From: CAYMEK01 sp964389305
Lineage (GTDB): Bacteria; Spirochaetota; Spirochaetia; SZUA-6; DRHE01
NCBI GenBank assembly: GCA_964389305.1
Contig: CAYMEK010000103.1
Location: forward strand, 1-9,457
Reading direction: 5' to 3'
DNA length: 9,457 nucleotides
Of the stretch, positions 1-8,638 are shown piece after piece. Within the stretch, counting starts at the first letter, position 1. Each line of letters opens with the position of its first letter. The translations under genes were made by a program, and so were the position numbers. The notes under the pieces were generated by a model, which made no database searches, was not told the origin of the DNA, and saw only the letters and a program-made list of their open reading frames with translations.

Positions 1-3000
1 AAGCCATAATGTCCTGCAATTGATCGCGGAAGCCGAATGCGCCGCCGGACTGATAGAAGGCCGAGCGTCCCCAGATCCGACAGCTGAGGCTTTGGTACTG
101 AAGCCACCGGTTGATCAGGAAATTCGCTGCCAGCTCGGGGGTGTGCACTTCGATCGCGCCCAACAGGTCATCCCACCATGATTTCGTATTGGCAAGAGCG
201 GTCTCGATCGCCGGGTCCTCCCGGTAGGCTAGAACCCGCCTGCGGGCTTCTTCCAGCGAACCGTCCTGGCCCAACATGCAAGTGATCCCGGTCTCCTCAC
301 CGGGGGCGAGATCAACCGTGGTCTGCAGCGCGGCGCACGGGTCGAACCCGGCACCCGTCCGCCGTGAAAGCCCGGCTCGCTCCATCGCGGCCGGGCTGCC
401 CATCGAACGGTTGCGCCCAAGGAAAGAGGTGCGGTCTGCGCTGTATGACTGCGTAGGCGGGCCGATGGCCGCGAAGGACACCCGGTCTCCATAATCAGGG
501 TGGTAGCTGTTTCGAGCGAGCAGGGCCTGGACTTCGTCATCCCAGCTGGTCACGACATGCATCTGGGAAGACTCACGGTTCTCACCCAGTGTCCATTCCA
601 CATAATAGGTGACCGACAGGGTGCGATGCCTGGAGGAGTCGTTCCGCAACCGCAGCCTCTGCAGCTTGATCGGTTCTCCCCCCTTTTCATCTACGGGAAC
701 GAAGACCGTCAGCTCCTGCTCTATCCCATGACTGTTGTGCTCGAATACCGTGTATCCCGCCCCGTGTCGGGCACGATAAGGTGTCTGTTCCCGGATCGGC
801 GACGGGGTCGGCGTCCAGAAGACACCGGTCTCCTCGTCCCGGATGTACAGCGCCTCGGAGGGTGGATCCACCACCGGATCGTTCGACCATTGGGTCAGGC
901 GATTGCGCTGGCTGTTGCCGTACCAGGTGAAGCCGGACCCGGTTTCGCTGAGCAACGTTCCGAAGGTTGGATTGGCGATGACGTTCACCCAGGGCGCAGG
1001 CGTGTTTGTGCCGGGACCGAGATAGATCACGTATTCATGTCCATCGGGGGTAAAACCGCCCAAGCTGTTGAAGTAGGGCAGCTCCATGAAGGGCAGCGCG
1101 GCCGAAGGCTCTTGGCGGGGAGCAAGTTTCTTTGGAAAGGATCCAGGAAGCTCGGGTACCTCCACAGGCACGCCCTGGAGCAGCGTGCCGCGTGCCGCCA
1201 CCAGCACTATGCTTGCCGCGGCCTTCAGCAGCCTCAGATCTTCCTCCGGGATAAGGTCCGCACTGCGCAAGTGAACTCCGCCGGGTCGATCGATTCCTGT
1301 ATACATCGAGTGCGTCTGGATCAGGCGCTCGAGTCTTTCGCGAAGCGGGCGCTCATAGCCGCCCGCTTCCTCGTTGAGGATCACCAAATCGGCCGTCAAC
1401 CCGTGCCTTCGCCAATAGGCATGCGCCTGGAGCATTTGCTGGACCAGGGAGATGTCCCTCTCCTCGCCGATGGTGATCAGGGCTATCGGAACGTCGCCGG
1501 AAATCCCGTAGGGCCATAACCCGGCCTGGCCCTTCCGGTTCTCTTCGATGCGGTTGCCGGGTGGGCGCAAGAGGGGATTGGGAAACAGCAGGTGGCTTGC
1601 GAGGTGCTGAAAGCGTCGAGCTTCGTCGGGCTGGATGTGAAGCAATCGCAGCTCAAGCTGGGCGGAGGCCCAAGCGAAATCCATCGCCCGATCGATCGCC
1701 CGGGGATCGCCGTATTTACTCATCATACTCAGGACCTGCGGGCGTGTTTCGCCGGCCGCGAGAACCATCGAAACCCGGATACGCTGGCCTGGAACAAGAG
1801 TCACGTTCCGGCGCAGGCTGAGGATCGGGTCGAGGACAAAACCCTGGCTGTTGCCGAGCTCTTGAAAGACCCCCATCGGATTCCCGAGGGTATGCCCTCG
1901 TCCGATGAAACGGCGCCTGTCGGTTTCGAACTGAAAGTCTTCATCCTCACTCCGTTCGGCCGTGAAGCGGTGCGCGATGTAGATGAGCGGGTCGTTTTCA
2001 TTACGGGGTCGGCGGTACGCGAGGAGTGTTTGCTGTTCAGGCAGCGCTTCGGTTTGGATGAACAGTTTGTTGAAGGCCGGGTGCTGCCGGTCGGCATTGT
2101 GCGGCGCCATCGAGAGCTCGACGTAGCTCGTGAGAGCGAGGCGGCGGGTTCGAATTGACCGATTGGTCAGAACAATCCGCCGGATCTCAACGTCATCTTC
2201 AGGCGAAACGATGACCTCGGTTTCGGTTTGAATACCGTGGTCGGCGCGGCTGAACACGGCCCGGCCAAGGGCAAAATGGGCGGTATACGCCTTGACCTTT
2301 CCGCCGGTCGGGTGATAGGTGTTGGACCACAATCGATCCGAATCATACTCATGGATGTAGCAAAAGGTTCCCCACTGATCCCGAGTCAGATCCGAGCTCC
2401 AGCGCGTGATTTCACGGTCGCCCCAATGGCTGTATCCGCCGCCCGCATTCGTGACCATCACACTGTAAAGGCCGTTGCTGAGCATCTGGATCTTGGGTGT
2501 GCTGGTATGGGGCGTGTCGAACCTGCTCACCGACGGCGCAACTTCGCCGACGCTCATCTCCAAAGGAGTTCTTTCCCGCGTGGAGATTTGGTGCAGCGGA
2601 GGAAGAACCGGGACGCGTTCGTGGAGCAATGGTTCAACCGCGCGCACCCGAGCGTCGGCGTGGAAAAACCGCTGGACAATATTGCCACGGAGGAAGTTGG
2701 CGAGCGAGAGGAAACCCATGCCCTGATGATGGGCCATATACGACTGCACCAACACTCCGCGCTCGCCTGCAAGCCTCGGCTGGCGGCTGAAGTCCATCGA
2801 TTCGTAATAGCCGTACTCGCCCAGAAGCCCAAAACCGGCCAACCGGCGCAGATTCCTTAGCGCCTCTACCGGCGCCACGTTCACCGCCAGAAGAGCGGCA
2901 TAGGGCGCTACGACGACCTCCTCCCCCAAGCCGCGCTTCAACCCGAGGCCCGGTACTCCGAAAGCTTTGTACTGATAGGTTTTGTTGAGATCCAGATCCC

Positions 3001-6000
3001 CAAAAGCGGACTCCGAGAAACCCCACGGCACCCGGCGCGTGCGGCCATAGGCAATCTGGATCTCCACTGCTTCCCTCGCTGCTTTCTCAAGGAGCGAGTT
3101 CCCGTATGAGCGCTGGAAGATCAGCGGCATCAGGTATTCGAACATGGTCCCGGTCCAGCTAAGGAGCACCCGGTTCCGGCCGATCGCTCTGTAGGGCCGG
3201 CTCATGGAGAACCAATGTTCGACCGGGACGTCCCCCCGGGCGATAGCCACGAGACTCCCGAGCCTGGCCTCGCTCGCCAAAAGATCATAGCAGGCGCCGG
3301 CCAGGCGGCCTTCGGAAACGTTGTAACCGATGGAGAACAACCGCCGTTCCGGGTCATACAAGAAGCGCATGTCGGCCGATTCGGACAGCTCCCGTGCGTT
3401 CCCGACGAGCCGCTTACCCAAGCCCAGCACCTCGCCGGCCAGCCACTTCGATTTTTCGAAGTCCTGCATCAGGCGATCACACCATTCCAAAAGGGAACCT
3501 GACGACAAATGAGCCTCCCCGCGCATCGCCTGGAGCGCCTCAACGCTACGGACCCGCCCGTTGGCGAGGTCGCAAAGCGAAGGTGCCTGGTGAAGATCAT
3601 GGCGGAAGGCAACCAGGGCATCCGGGCCAAGCCGGGCGACCTCCTCTTCCGTCTTCTCCTCGAGGATTTCGATCCAGGCGAGGTAGCGGGCGGCTATTGT
3701 CAACCAGGTCGATGCCTGCCCCTCCAACTGAAGGGCCCAATATAGCGCCTCCGCATCGGCAGACTCACGCGCCTCATTCGCGAGTGTCGCTGCGATGCCC
3801 TGCGCCCGCCGCAGCAGGCGAAGCGCATCGGCAATGCGATCCGGCGGGGATTCCCAGGCGCCCAGCAGTTCATCAAGGGCCTGAGCATCAAAACCTGCAA
3901 TGCCTTCTCGTTCGACGACCAGTTTCAGGATTTTCCCGGTGTCACACAGGCCTTCAAAGGCCTTTCCATCCAGAACAGGCCTCTCCATCAGCTTCTCAAG
4001 TCCATGCTCCAGGGTCCATAAGGCGCCAAGCAGATTCCCGCTGTCGACGGTGGACACGTAACGGGGTTCAAGAGGGGTCAGAGTTTTGATGTCGTACCAA
4101 TTCAGCAGATGACCCTCATAGCGCTCGAGCTTGGCGATCGTCTCCATCGTATGCGACAGCTTCTCGACGGTCTGATCCACCGTCAGGTACCCGAACTCTT
4201 GTGCGGCTAGCGCACTGAGCATCCAAAGACCGATATTCGTCGGACTGGTGCGCATTGCCAGCCGGTTCTGATGAAAAACCTGATAGTTGTCGGGCGGAAG
4301 CCAGGAGGTTTCCTCGGTAACAAAGTCCGAGAAATAGCGCCAGGTTCGTCGGGCGACATTCCTCAAAAACTCCATATCCTCTGAGGGAAGCGGGGATCGA
4401 TTCCGGTTTATGTTCGATCGAAGACTCAAGAGCCGTCCGAGCGCAGGGGACAGGAACCACAATACGAGCCAGGGGCCGGCCGTCGCCAGGCTGGACGGCA
4501 TCCAGTGATAAATCGCCCAGCCCACGATCCCGCCGAAGAGGCTCGCAACACCCATGGAAGCCACGAATGACGGCAGCTTGCCGGAAGCGCTCCGGCGGGC
4601 CGCCTTGGCCGAAGCCCATTCGAGCAACCCCCGGTGGGAGACAAGTCGGCGATACCACACCCGGGCAATTGCGTCGAGAGCCAGGCCCGCCTGGTGCGGA
4701 AGCAGCGCAGCCTCGACAACCGACCTCAGCAGATCGTGCTTCAACTTCGAGAAGGAGAAACTTTTCAACTCGAGGTGGGAGGTCATCAATGTGAAATGCT
4801 GTGCTATGGGGTGGAAAAGCAGCAGCACGGCGACCACGAGGGTGGAGATCCACCCTATCTGCGGGGAAGCCAGCCAGGAGGCCGTGAGCAAGCCCAGAGC
4901 GGTAGCGGGCACCAGGCTCCGGCGTAGGTTGTCGAAGACCTTCCAACGGTTGAACCAGGAGAGCCGGTTCGGCCCTCGCCGGTTCCCGGGTTGGGGGACA
5001 CGCGGCAGGATCCAATCCGCGATTTGCCAATCTCCGCGAATCCAACGATGCTGCCGACCGGTGTAGCTCAGGTAATCCTGCGGAAAATCGTCATAAAGCT
5101 CAATATCACTGGCCAGGCCGACTCGAACGTGGGCGCCCTCAATCAAATCGTGGCTCAGCAGCAACCCTTCGGGGAATCTCCCGGAAAGTACGCGACTGAA
5201 GGCGCGCACATCATAGATGCCTTTGCCATGGAAAGAGCCTTCACCGGCGAGATCCTGATTGACGTCGGAAACAGCTCTGGTATACGGGTCGATTCCGACC
5301 GGATCCGAGAAGAGCCGGCTGAAAGGTGAGGCGCTCGCGCTCGGCAGGGATGGGCTCACGCGAGGTTGGATGATCGTGTAGGTTCCAGCCAGGATACCGC
5401 CGTCGGGACTGAGACGAGGCTTGTTCAGTGGGTGTGCCAGGGTCTCGATCATCCTGCGGGCAGTATCGTGAGGAAGCTGCGTGTCGCTGTCCAGTGTGAT
5501 GATGAACCTCACGTTGAAAAGTAAATCCGGGTTGCCCACGTATACCAGTTGCTGCGCGTCTCCAGGCCGGGTTCCATCGATCAGGCGATTGAGTTCTTCC
5601 AATTTCCCACGCTTACGCTCCCAGCCGATGAACCTGCCCTCGGTCTCACTCCACGTTCGCTCCCGATGAAAAAGGAAGAAACGCCCGCTGCCATAGCGAT
5701 GGTTGAGGGCTTCGAGGCTTTCAATGACAGCCCGAAGAAGGTGTTCATCCTCCTCGCTATGTACCTGCTCCCAATCCGTGTAATCCGTGAAGAGGCTGAA
5801 GAGCAGATTGGCCTCGTTATTGGCAAGGTAGCGGATTTCGAGCTTGTCCACCTCCGCCCGAATCGTATCCGTATCCACCAGCAGGATGGGTACAACGACC
5901 AGCGTTCGAAAGGCGTCTGGAATCCCTGGAACCTCGAAATCCATTTTCGGAAGAGCGCGCGGGGGAAGCAGCCGCATGACAAGGTAATTTAATAACTCCA

Positions 6001-7822
6001 GCGAAAGCTGGCTGGCGGGGATCAGCAAGAGGAGTGTGATTAGAACCTGGATGCCCGGCGAAAGCCTGTGCAGGCCGAACCAGACGATCGAGAAGATGAA
6101 CACGGCGGAGAAAAAGCCGAGCCCAAGAAAGTAGATCGCGGTGTGATGGCGGTAGACCCATCGCAGGGTATGGAAACGCAACGTCTCGCGACACCGTATG
6201 AGTCGCGCCAGCGCGGGCCTTCTTTCACCGATCAGATAAGTCCCGACGTGGATGAGCCGTTCATCCTCCTTCGCCTCACCGGCAGCTTGCGCCGCGAGTT
6301 CAATGGCGTGTTGGGCGACCTGGTCCTCAGCCTGGCTGGAGCCGCGGGCCAGCTCCTCAACCGCCTGGCGATACCGATCGCGCGTATCGAAATCCATCTT
6401 GGGATATACCCCCGATGGATCCAGCCGAAGCAGCCGCTCCACCCTGCTGAGCTTCTCGAACATCTTTCTCCAATCCACCAGGGTGAGCTGCCGCAAGCTA
6501 TTAAGCGCATTCCCGATGGATATCCGATCCTTCGTCTGGCGGTTCTGCTCTCGCTGGTTGAGATCGTGCAAGGACAATCGGAGCGTATGCTCGAGCCAGC
6601 TCAGGACCGGCACCAAAGCGGCCTCTTCGTCGTAGAGGTGATCGATCAGTTGAGAAGTAAAATAGGGGCTTGGGCTGGATTGGGTTTCGGCGAGCTCTGC
6701 CAGGATTGAAAAGAGCTGGTTGGGATCCCGCCGGTTGACCGCGATTAGCCTATTCGCCCAGAAGTCGGCGATTTCACGCTCCCGCAACTCTGTCAGGGCT
6801 CTTACGGCGAGACTCTGGATGCTCTCAATCAACGCGATGCGCAGCATCTGGGGCATAGCCCAAAGTTCACCTATCGTCAGCACGTGCACGGATTGATAGG
6901 CTTCAATAAACGAAAGGGTGTTCTCCTGATCAAGACGCAAGTCCGTATGGGAGACGAGCTCCTTCGCCAGGCCGTAGATGCGCGGCAGACCCCGGTAGGG
7001 CTCTTCGGTGAGCGCCGGCAGCGTCTGGTAATAACGTCGGGGAAGGTTCAGTTGAACGTCACGGGCGTTGCTCTCGACAATGTACTCATTGTCGAGGAGC
7101 CATTCAGCGGTTGGAGGTGTGTTCTGTTCCAGTTTGCCCGCTTCAGCCAGATCCGAGCAAACCCGATGGATCCGTTGACGGGCCTGTTCGAGTTGCTTGA
7201 GCAGTTTGTTGTTCCGCTCCGTATTTGGGTGCGCAGGATGGTTCTCGGCAAGCCGCTTGGCATGCTCCTGGATCTGCTCCGGGGACAGCGGTACCCGTGG
7301 GCTCCTCACATCTTCGATCAGTTTCTCGCGCTTCGGGTGCAGGACGAAAACAGTGGGTAGTATCTCGCCGCTTCCCAGCAGTACCGCCGCCGGGATCCGC
7401 AATGTGTTGACCGGCGTCTGGAGAATCAGGGCTGTTTCATCGGCCACCAGCCAGCGTGCATGATCCTCGAGAAGTGATCGATCTACGCCGAACCTCGATC
7501 GCCGTATCCATATCACGCTGAAGAGGATTCCGATGAAACCACCCCCAAGCATCGGAATCAGGGTGGAAAGGATTCCGCTCAAAATCGGCTTCGGCCCCTG
7601 AAGGCTTATGGAGGCAATACAAGCGAGGATCCCAAACAGAACAAAAGCAATAGCTGCCCCGAAAGCCCGGCGCCATGGGAAGGGGTCCCTGGTGTGGATA
7701 GCTCCATCTGCGGTCTTGCTTATCAATGCGGTGCGGCGGAAACCCTTCCTCTGCAACTTCCTGTATGCTCCGCGAGCTTCCTCCCGTTTCGCGAAGTAGC
7801 CAACAAGTGTGCTTGTCTTCAT
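1..7822 (-). CDS. ndvB: Cyclic beta-1,2-glucan synthase (NdvB/ChvB/Cgs type), C-terminus cut by window edge
   Basis: This family makes periplasmic cyclic beta-1,2-glucan from UDP-glucose at the inner membrane. A single open frame of 2607 codons is visible. Residues 1-175 form a small soluble domain with a membrane hairpin (about 53-74 and 80-106). A helical region follows (about 200-550), with the family-typical stretch AEWLLDNEYIVE near 239. Membrane segments lie near 562-612. GT84 spans about 635-930, with DSD at 778-780, SHDLIEG around H891/D892 and RQHRW at 923-927. Further membrane pairs lie near 970-1004 and 1085-1127. A cyclisation domain of Glycoamylase/GH189 type covers about 1135-1740 (RYEGHLLNWYD around E1236, GFSES with E1604, YYES with E1674, AHHQGMG around M1702). 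GH94-related beta-rich regions start near 1775 and 2250. The frame ends three residues after FRDQLQD (D2600, D2604). GT84 elongates, the middle domain cyclises and GH94 trims by phosphorolysis; this is family knowledge. A few hundred residues are probably missing. ATG 7822 is chosen for its ribosome binding site. No nearby exporter is seen. Confidence 0.96.
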   Translation of the reverse strand, partial: MKTSTLVGYFAKREEARGAYRKLQRKGFRRTALISKTADGAIHTRDPFPWRRAFGAAIAFVLFGILACIASISLQGPKPILSGILSTLIPMLGGGFIGILFSVIWIRRSRFGVDRSLLEDHARWLVADETALILQTPVNTLRIPAAVLLGSGEILPTVFVLHPKREKLIEDVRSPRVPLSPEQIQEHAKRLAENHPAHPNTERNNKLLKQLEQARQRIHRVCSDLAEAGKLEQNTPPTAEWLLDNEYIVESNARDVQLNLPRRYYQTLPALTEEPYRGLPRIYGLAKELVSHTDLRLDQENTLSFIEAYQSVHVLTIGELWAMPQMLRIALIESIQSLAVRALTELREREIADFWANRLIAVNRRDPNQLFSILAELAETQSSPSPYFTSQLIDHLYDEEAALVPVLSWLEHTLRLSLHDLNQREQNRQTKDRISIGNALNSLRQLTLVDWRKMFEKLSRVERLLRLDPSGVYPKMDFDTRDRYRQAVEELARGSSQAEDQVAQHAIELAAQAAGEAKEDERLIHVGTYLIGERRPALARLIRCRETLRFHTLRWVYRHHTAIYFLGLGFFSAVFIFSIVWFGLHRLSPGIQVLITLLLLIPASQLSLELLNYLVMRLLPPRALPKMDFEVPGIPDAFRTLVVVPILLVDTDTIRAEVDKLEIRYLANNEANLLFSLFTDYTDWEQVHSEEDEHLLRAVIESLEALNHRYGSGRFFLFHRERTWSETEGRFIGWERKRGKLEELNRLIDGTRPGDAQQLVYVGNPDLLFNVRFIITLDSDTQLPHDTARRMIETLAHPLNKPRLSPDGGILAGTYTIIQPRVSPSLPSASASPFSRLFSDPVGIDPYTRAVSDVNQDLAGEGSFHGKGIYDVRAFSRVLSGRFPEGLLLSHDLIEGAHVRVGLASDIELYDDFPQDYLSYTGRQHRWIRGDWQIADWILPRVPQPGNRRGPNRLSWFNRWKVFDNLRRSLVPATALGLLTASWLASPQIGWISTLVVAVLLLFHPIAQHFTLMTSHLELKSFSFSKLKHDLLRSVVEAALLPHQAGLALDAIARVWYRRLVSHRGLLEWASAKAARRSASGKLPSFVASMGVASLFGGIVGWAIYHWMPSSLATAGPWLVLWFLSPALGRLLSLRSNINRNRSPLPSEDMEFLRNVARRTWRYFSDFVTEETSWLPPDNYQVFHQNRLAMRTSPTNIGLWMLSALAAQEFGYLTVDQTVEKLSHTMETIAKLERYEGHLLNWYDIKTLTPLEPRYVSTVDSGNLLGALWTLEHGLEKLMERPVLDGKAFEGLCDTGKILKLVVEREGIAGFDAQALDELLGAWESPPDRIADALRLLRRAQGIAATLANEARESADAEALYWALQLEGQASTWLTIAARYLAWIEILEEKTEEEVARLGPDALVAFRHDLHQAPSLCDLANGRVRSVEALQAMRGEAHLSSGSLLEWCDRLMQDFEKSKWLAGEVLGLGKRLVGNARELSESADMRFLYDPERRLFSIGYNVSEGRLAGACYDLLASEARLGSLVAIARGDVPVEHWFSMSRPYRAIGRNRVLLSWTGTMFEYLMPLIFQRSYGNSLLEKAAREAVEIQIAYGRTRRVPWGFSESAFGDLDLNKTYQYKAFGVPGLGLKRGLGEEVVVAPYAALLAVNVAPVEALRNLRRLAGFGLLGEYGYYESMDFSRQPRLAGERGVLVQSYMAHHQGMGFLSLANFLRGNIVQRFFHADARVRAVEPLLHERVPVLPPLHQISTRERTPLEMSVGEVAPSVSRFDTPHTSTPKIQMLSNGLYSVMVTNAGGGYSHWGDREITRWSSDLTRDQWGTFCYIHEYDSDRLWSNTYHPTGGKVKAYTAHFALGRAVFSRADHGIQTETEVIVSPEDDVEIRRIVLTNRSIRTRRLALTSYVELSMAPHNADRQHPAFNKLFIQTEALPEQQTLLAYRRPRNENDPLIYIAHRFTAERSEDEDFQFETDRRRFIGRGHTLGNPMGVFQELGNSQGFVLDPILSLRRNVTLVPGQRIRVSMVLAAGETRPQVLSMMSKYGDPRAIDRAMDFAWASAQLELRLLHIQPDEARRFQHLASHLLFPNPLLRPPGNRIEENRKGQAGLWPYGISGDVPIALITIGEERDISLVQQMLQAHAYWRRHGLTADLVILNEEAGGYERPLRERLERLIQTHSMYTGIDRPGGVHLRSADLIPEEDLRLLKAAASIVLVAARGTLLQGVPVEVPELPGSFPKKLAPRQEPSAALPFMELPYFNSLGGFTPDGHEYVIYLGPGTNTPAPWVNVIANPTFGTLLSETGSGFTWYGNSQRNRLTQWSNDPVVDPPSEALYIRDEETGVFWTPTPSPIREQTPYRARHGAGYTVFEHNSHGIEQELTVFVPVDEKGGEPIKLQRLRLRNDSSRHRTLSVTYYVEWTLGENRESSQMHVVTSWDDEVQALLARNSYHPDYGDRVSFAAIGPPTQSYSADRTSFLGRNRSMGSPAAMERAGLSRRTGAGFDPCAALQTTVDLAPGEETGITCMLGQDGSLEEARRRVLAYREDPAIETALANTKSWWDDLLGAIEVHTPELAANFLINRWLQYQSLSCRIWGRSAFYQSGGAFGFRDQLQDIMA

Positions 7823-7828
7823 TTTCTG

Positions 7829-7833
7829 TCCTT
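7829..7833 (-). promoter_or_regulatory. Ribosome binding site of ndvB
   Basis: On the minus strand AAGGA lies six bases before the ATG at 7822. It is a good Shine-Dalgarno match at near-ideal spacing and supports this start over any downstream Met. The selected start also keeps the whole N-terminal domain that begins MKTSTLVGYF. Confidence 0.75.
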
Positions 7834-7996
7834 GAATCATCGTTTGGTCGAAGCCACCAGGCGTTGCAGTGGATTTCACCGGATGGGAGCCCGCAACCCA
7901 ACTTGGCCGGCATTATCGTCTCATCCCCCATCCAATCAGGCGCGAAACCAGAGGCCCCGCGGATTGAACTCAGCATGCCGAGAAAAATGCAATCCG

Positions 7997-8018
7997 TTTG
8001 TGATGTCCATGTCACAAA
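7997..8018. promoter_or_regulatory. Inverted repeat TTTGTGA-N8-TCACAAA upstream of ndvB
   Basis: The two 7-base arms are exact inverted complements separated by eight bases. The arms contain TGTGA and TCACA, the half-sites bound by CRP/FNR-superfamily regulators, but the classical CRP site has a six-base spacer and this one has eight. It lies about 175 bp before the ndvB start, in the right place for an operator or activator site. It could also be a chance palindrome. Assignment to a regulator is inference only. Confidence 0.4.
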
Positions 8019-8033
8019 GGGATTTGAATCGTA

Positions 8034-8060
8034 AGCGCCGTGAGCGGCGTCGCTCGCGCT
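8034..8060 (-). terminator. GC-rich hairpin after an unidentified gene remnant
   Basis: AGCGC (8034-8038) and GAGCG (8042-8046) pair with the contiguous CGCTCGCGCT (8051-8060). This gives a ten-base-pair stem with a three-base bulge and a GCGT loop. On the minus strand it begins about 18 bases after the stop of the remnant at 8078-8266, a usual terminator position. There is no U-rich tail, so it may instead be a structure in the ndvB leader RNA or a repeat-like palindrome. Confidence 0.35.
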
Positions 8061-8077
8061 CCTTTGGTTAGGTGGTT

Positions 8078-8266
8078 CTATCTCGATCCCATTGCCGACT
8101 GCTGTTTTCTTTGAAAGCACCGTCGAACTTTTGCCGCAATTTGATTATCAGTCATCTTGTCCATTGTTTCAATGCCGACGATGCGTCCACCAAGTTCATT
8201 TCTCTCGAGACGTTTCTTCAGCTCACCCTTGGCCTCAAGGGGCGAAATATCAGAACAGATATTACA
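8078..8266 (-). pseudogene. Unidentified 3' gene remnant with a protein-like C-terminal tail
   Basis: Between an in-frame TGA at 8269-8267 and TAG at 8080-8078 lies an open frame of 62 codons without a usable start codon before its middle. It reads CNICSDISPLEAKGELKKR, then LERNELGGRIVGIETM, DKMTDNQIAAKVRRCF and QRKQQSAMGSR. The charge pattern, the amphipathic stretches and the codon choice look coding, unlike the shadow frames nearby. I do not recognise the family. The CxxC near the start could be half of a zinc site. The frame upstream of 8269 does not continue in phase, so this is best read as the tail of a decayed or frameshifted gene. A GC-rich hairpin follows the stop. It could still be a chance frame. 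Confidence 0.4.
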
Positions 8267-8412
8267 TCACGAATACACCAGATTACCACCTCGTAGTAAA
8301 TGTTGAGATGCCCCGTTAATGTTTTCCGGCGGCTGTCATCTGCCGGTACTGGACGGGATTCATAGCACGTCGTAGAACGTTTACCTCCTGATCAGCTTGT
8401 CTCGCTCGATCG

Positions 8413-8443
8413 ACAAAACTGGATGAGCTCATAACGGTTTTGT
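8413..8443. terminator. Near-concentric palindrome across the stop of the SPFH-like remnant
   Basis: ACAAAAC (8413-8419) is the inverted complement of GTTTTGT (8437-8443), and the perfect ten-base palindrome ATGAGCTCAT (8423-8432) sits between them, with centres half a base apart. The TGA stop of the SPFH-like frame (8431-8429) lies inside the palindrome. The A-rich ascending arm and T-rich descending arm resemble an intrinsic, possibly bidirectional terminator, though the stem is AT-rich and internally mismatched. Confidence 0.4.
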
Positions 8444-8638
8444 GGTTGTCGCGCCCCGGTTCAGAGGCATGATTCCAGCCAATTCGCCAATGACGTTAAC
8501 GAACTCCGTATTGGTAGGAACAACGATCTTCGCATTCGAGCAAAGCGCCGTCTCCACCGTTATTAGCCGCCTAAGCAACCGCGTGTTGCCGACGAAATCA
8601 TTGTAGGCAGCCCCATTCACGAGTTTGAGGGCCGCCAG
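8429..8638 (-). pseudogene. Remnant of an SPFH/band-7 (stomatin/prohibitin-like) protein, C-terminal end only
   Basis: From CTG at 8638 to TGA at 8431-8429 the frame reads LAALKLVNGAAYNDFVGNT, then RLLRRLITVETALCSNAK, then IVVPTNTEFVNVIGELAGIM, ending in PLNRGATTTKPL. The pattern of a helical segment, then NAKIVVP, a polar turn and VNVIGELAGIMPL resembles, from memory, the C-terminal end of SPFH-domain membrane-scaffold proteins. An in-frame TAA at 8641-8639 precedes it, the SPFH domain itself is absent, and the possible GTG start at 8620 has no ribosome binding site. Hence it is called a truncated gene end rather than a working small gene. A strong promoter (8683-8711) points into it and a palindrome spans its stop. 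The alternative is a real short protein with a non-ATG start. Confidence 0.5.

Larger units (their letters stand above)
7823..8077. other. Upstream region of ndvB without a gene
   Basis: No credible coding frame is seen in this stretch on either strand. The frame that crosses it on the minus strand continues into ndvB out of phase and has shadow-like composition. It contains the ndvB ribosome binding site, a 7-bp-arm inverted repeat at 7997-8018 and a GC-rich hairpin at 8034-8060. I could not identify a convincing sigma-70 promoter for ndvB. A GATAAT box occurs on the minus strand in this interval but has no good -35 partner. Confidence 0.5.

Noticed and set aside
500..1519. A 339-residue plus-strand open frame
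   Set aside because: It is antisense to the GH94-related part of the glucan synthase, whose minus-strand frame has clear conserved motifs. Its translation is low in recognisable structure and follows the codon pattern of the real gene.
4116..5045. A 309-residue minus-strand open frame in another phase
   Set aside because: It is a shadow frame over the synthase membrane and cyclisation region, rich in Arg/Pro/Gly, with no family features.
7437..8120. A 227-residue minus-strand frame covering the ndvB start
   Set aside because: It overlaps the conserved N-terminus of ndvB out of phase over most of its length, starts with a non-ATG codon inside the unidentified remnant, and has shadow-like composition.
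8072..8319. Two overlapping plus-strand frames of 74-75 residues
   Set aside because: They are antisense to the more protein-like minus-strand remnant at 8078-8266 and show no ribosome binding site or family pattern.
8326..8346. CCGGC/GCCGG inverted repeat considered as a terminator
   Set aside because: The five-base stem has an 11-base loop and no T-run following on either strand.
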